In this document: piece by piece, positions 6,749 to 7,548 of the stretch
How the letters are laid out: the number at the start of each line of letters is the position of its first letter
How positions within the stretch are numbered: position 1 is the first letter of the stretch
NCBI GenBank assembly: GCA_027297025.1
Contig: JAPUIM010000257.1
Location: 1-7,548 of the forward strand
DNA length: 7,548 bases
Direction: 5' to 3'
Source: Bacteroidota bacterium
Lineage (GTDB): Bacteria; Bacteroidota; Bacteroidia; Cytophagales; Cyclobacteriaceae
The notes under the pieces: model-generated
Databases searched by the model: none
What the model was told of the DNA's origin: nothing
The model's input: the letters and a program-made list of their open reading frames with translations, nothing else
Made by a program: the position numbers and the translations under genes

Positions 6749-7548
6749 CCTAGCCTAAGGTTTATTTGGCTGCCTGGCACAATTTTTCTTCCAGGAATTT
6801 TTGATTGTTCTTTTACTCTCCCCGATCCTTGAAAGCCTACTTTTAAACCTTTGTTTTCCAGTAAATAGAGTGCATCTCGCAGCGTCATGCCACGAACATC
6901 GGGCACAAGGGTAGATACTTGAGTATTGGCCACCCAGGAGATCGAATTATTGCTCCTTCTGGTTTTCACCCATTCTTCATCGGTCTGGGAGTGATTGGAA
7001 ATACCTAGCTGATCGCATATGAATTTGAGTTCGTCTTTATTACCAGCTCTGATAACTGGAAAAATGCCCATTTGGGTATGAGATTCTTTAGAATACAGCT
7101 GGTGCATTTTGATATCGCGGGCATAAATTTTATCAGCTATCTCTTTGAACACTGGAGCTGCTACATCGGAGCCGTATTGTTGATAGCCTTTGGGACCGTC
7201 AATCACCACAATACAACTGTATTTTGGCCTATCAGCTGGAAAATATCCTACGAAAGAGGTATAATATTTATTGGAGTACCTACCCTTAATGAATTTTTGA
7301 GCAGTACCAGTCTTGCCTGCTATTTTATAGTTACTGTTACTGATATTGCGTGCGGTCCCTTTCTCTACCACCCCTTCCAACATCTCTCGTAGCTTGGCCA
7401 GGGTTTCCGGAGAACAAATTCTTGGATTGAGCACCTGTGCGGTATAAAGCCTTTCCACTCTATCCGCATTCTTGGCTTCTTTTACAATGATGGGCCTGAT
7501 CATTCTCCCCTCATTGGCAATCGCATTGTACAGGGTGAGCGTTTGTAA
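6745..7548 (-). CDS. ftsI: Septal peptidoglycan transpeptidase FtsI (class B PBP), C-terminal part with PASTA domain, cut by the window edge
   Basis: FtsI (PBP3-type) cross-links septal peptidoglycan in the periplasm and partners with FtsW. The window holds the last 267 codons; the frame stays open to the right edge, so the ATG at 7503 is internal and not the start. The SxxK nucleophile and SxN motifs lie outside. Residues 1-15 of the fragment, with LQTLTLYNAIANEG, match the typical PBP helix after the active site. The third catalytic motif KTGT is at fragment residues 79-82 within AGKTGTAQKF, followed by SFVGYFPAD and DVAAPVFKEIA. After about residue 145 comes a linker of some 65 residues. 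Residues 212-267 form one PASTA domain (VPDVRGMTLRDALYLLENKG, then a GSQINLRLG end). This PBP-plus-PASTA form is usual for Bacteroidota FtsI and also resembles Firmicutes SpoVD/PBP2x. The dcw context favours FtsI. The stop overlaps the murE ATG. Confidence 0.95.
   Translation of the reverse strand, partial: LQTLTLYNAIANEGRMIRPIIVKEAKNADRVERLYTAQVLNPRICSPETLAKLREMLEGVVEKGTARNISNSNYKIAGKTGTAQKFIKGRYSNKYYTSFVGYFPADRPKYSCIVVIDGPKGYQQYGSDVAAPVFKEIADKIYARDIKMHQLYSKESHTQMGIFPVIRAGNKDELKFICDQLGISNHSQTDEEWVKTRRSNNSISWVANTQVSTLVPDVRGMTLRDALYLLENKGLKVGFQGSGRVKEQSKIPGRKIVPGSQINLRLG

Larger units (their letters stand above)
1..7548 (-). other. dcw (division and cell wall) operon segment, ftsI to murC
   Basis: Seven genes lie head to tail on the minus strand in the order ftsI, murE, mraY, murD, ftsW, murG, murC. 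The junctions are 4-base ATGA overlaps (ftsI/murE, murD/ftsW, murG/murC), a 20-base overlap (ftsW/murG), and gaps of 20 bases (murE/mraY) and 4 bases (mraY/murD). Nothing between the genes is long enough to hold a terminator, so a single transcript from a promoter right of the window is the simplest reading (inference). In known dcw clusters of this type mraZ, rsmH and an ftsL-like gene precede ftsI, and ftsQ, ftsA and ftsZ follow murC. Those genes are expected outside the window but are not visible. Confidence 0.93.

Noticed and set aside
7072..7392. Plus-strand open frame of 106 codons
   Set aside because: It is antisense to the FtsI transpeptidase and linker region, whose KTGT motif is clear.
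6745..7503. A separate short gene starting at the ATG at 7503
   Set aside because: The frame continues upstream without a stop to the window edge and encodes conserved PBP sequence (LQTLTLYNAIANEG), so the ATG is internal to ftsI.

Overview
The window is a continuous stretch of a division and cell wall (dcw) cluster, read entirely on the minus strand. In transcription order, from the right edge to the left, it holds ftsI (3' part only), murE, mraY, murD, ftsW, murG and murC (5' part only). Five genes are complete and the two edge genes are cut by the window boundary. No tRNA, rRNA, mobile element, CRISPR array, clear promoter or terminator was found. The longest gap between coding regions is 20 bases, so no gene-free stretch needs explaining.

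The protein features point to a member of the Bacteroidota, most likely of the order Cytophagales. The FtsI homologue ends in a PASTA domain. MraY is about 404 residues and has a long extra loop. murF is missing between murE and mraY. FtsW has a TDYSSA segment where proteobacterial proteins have a PDxGT-like motif. Recognisable Shine-Dalgarno sequences are mostly absent, which also fits that phylum. The order-level assignment is inferred from general resemblance and was not tested by a search.

The genes form one pathway. MurC, MurD and MurE are the Mur ligases that add the first three residues (L-Ala, D-Glu and, judging from the DNPR motif in MurE, meso-diaminopimelate) to UDP-MurNAc. MraY moves the UDP-MurNAc-pentapeptide onto undecaprenyl phosphate at the membrane to give lipid I. 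MurG adds GlcNAc to give lipid II. FtsW (a SEDS glycosyltransferase) and FtsI (a transpeptidase) then polymerise and cross-link the septal peptidoglycan. Three junctions are 4-base ATGA overlaps, one is a 20-base overlap, and the other two are gaps of 4 and 20 bases. This packing indicates one polycistronic transcript with probable translational coupling, whose promoter lies to the right of the window.

I see no undescribed system here. The region is an orthodox, apparently intact housekeeping operon. The findings are modest: lineage-type variations and one start-codon ambiguity, in murG.
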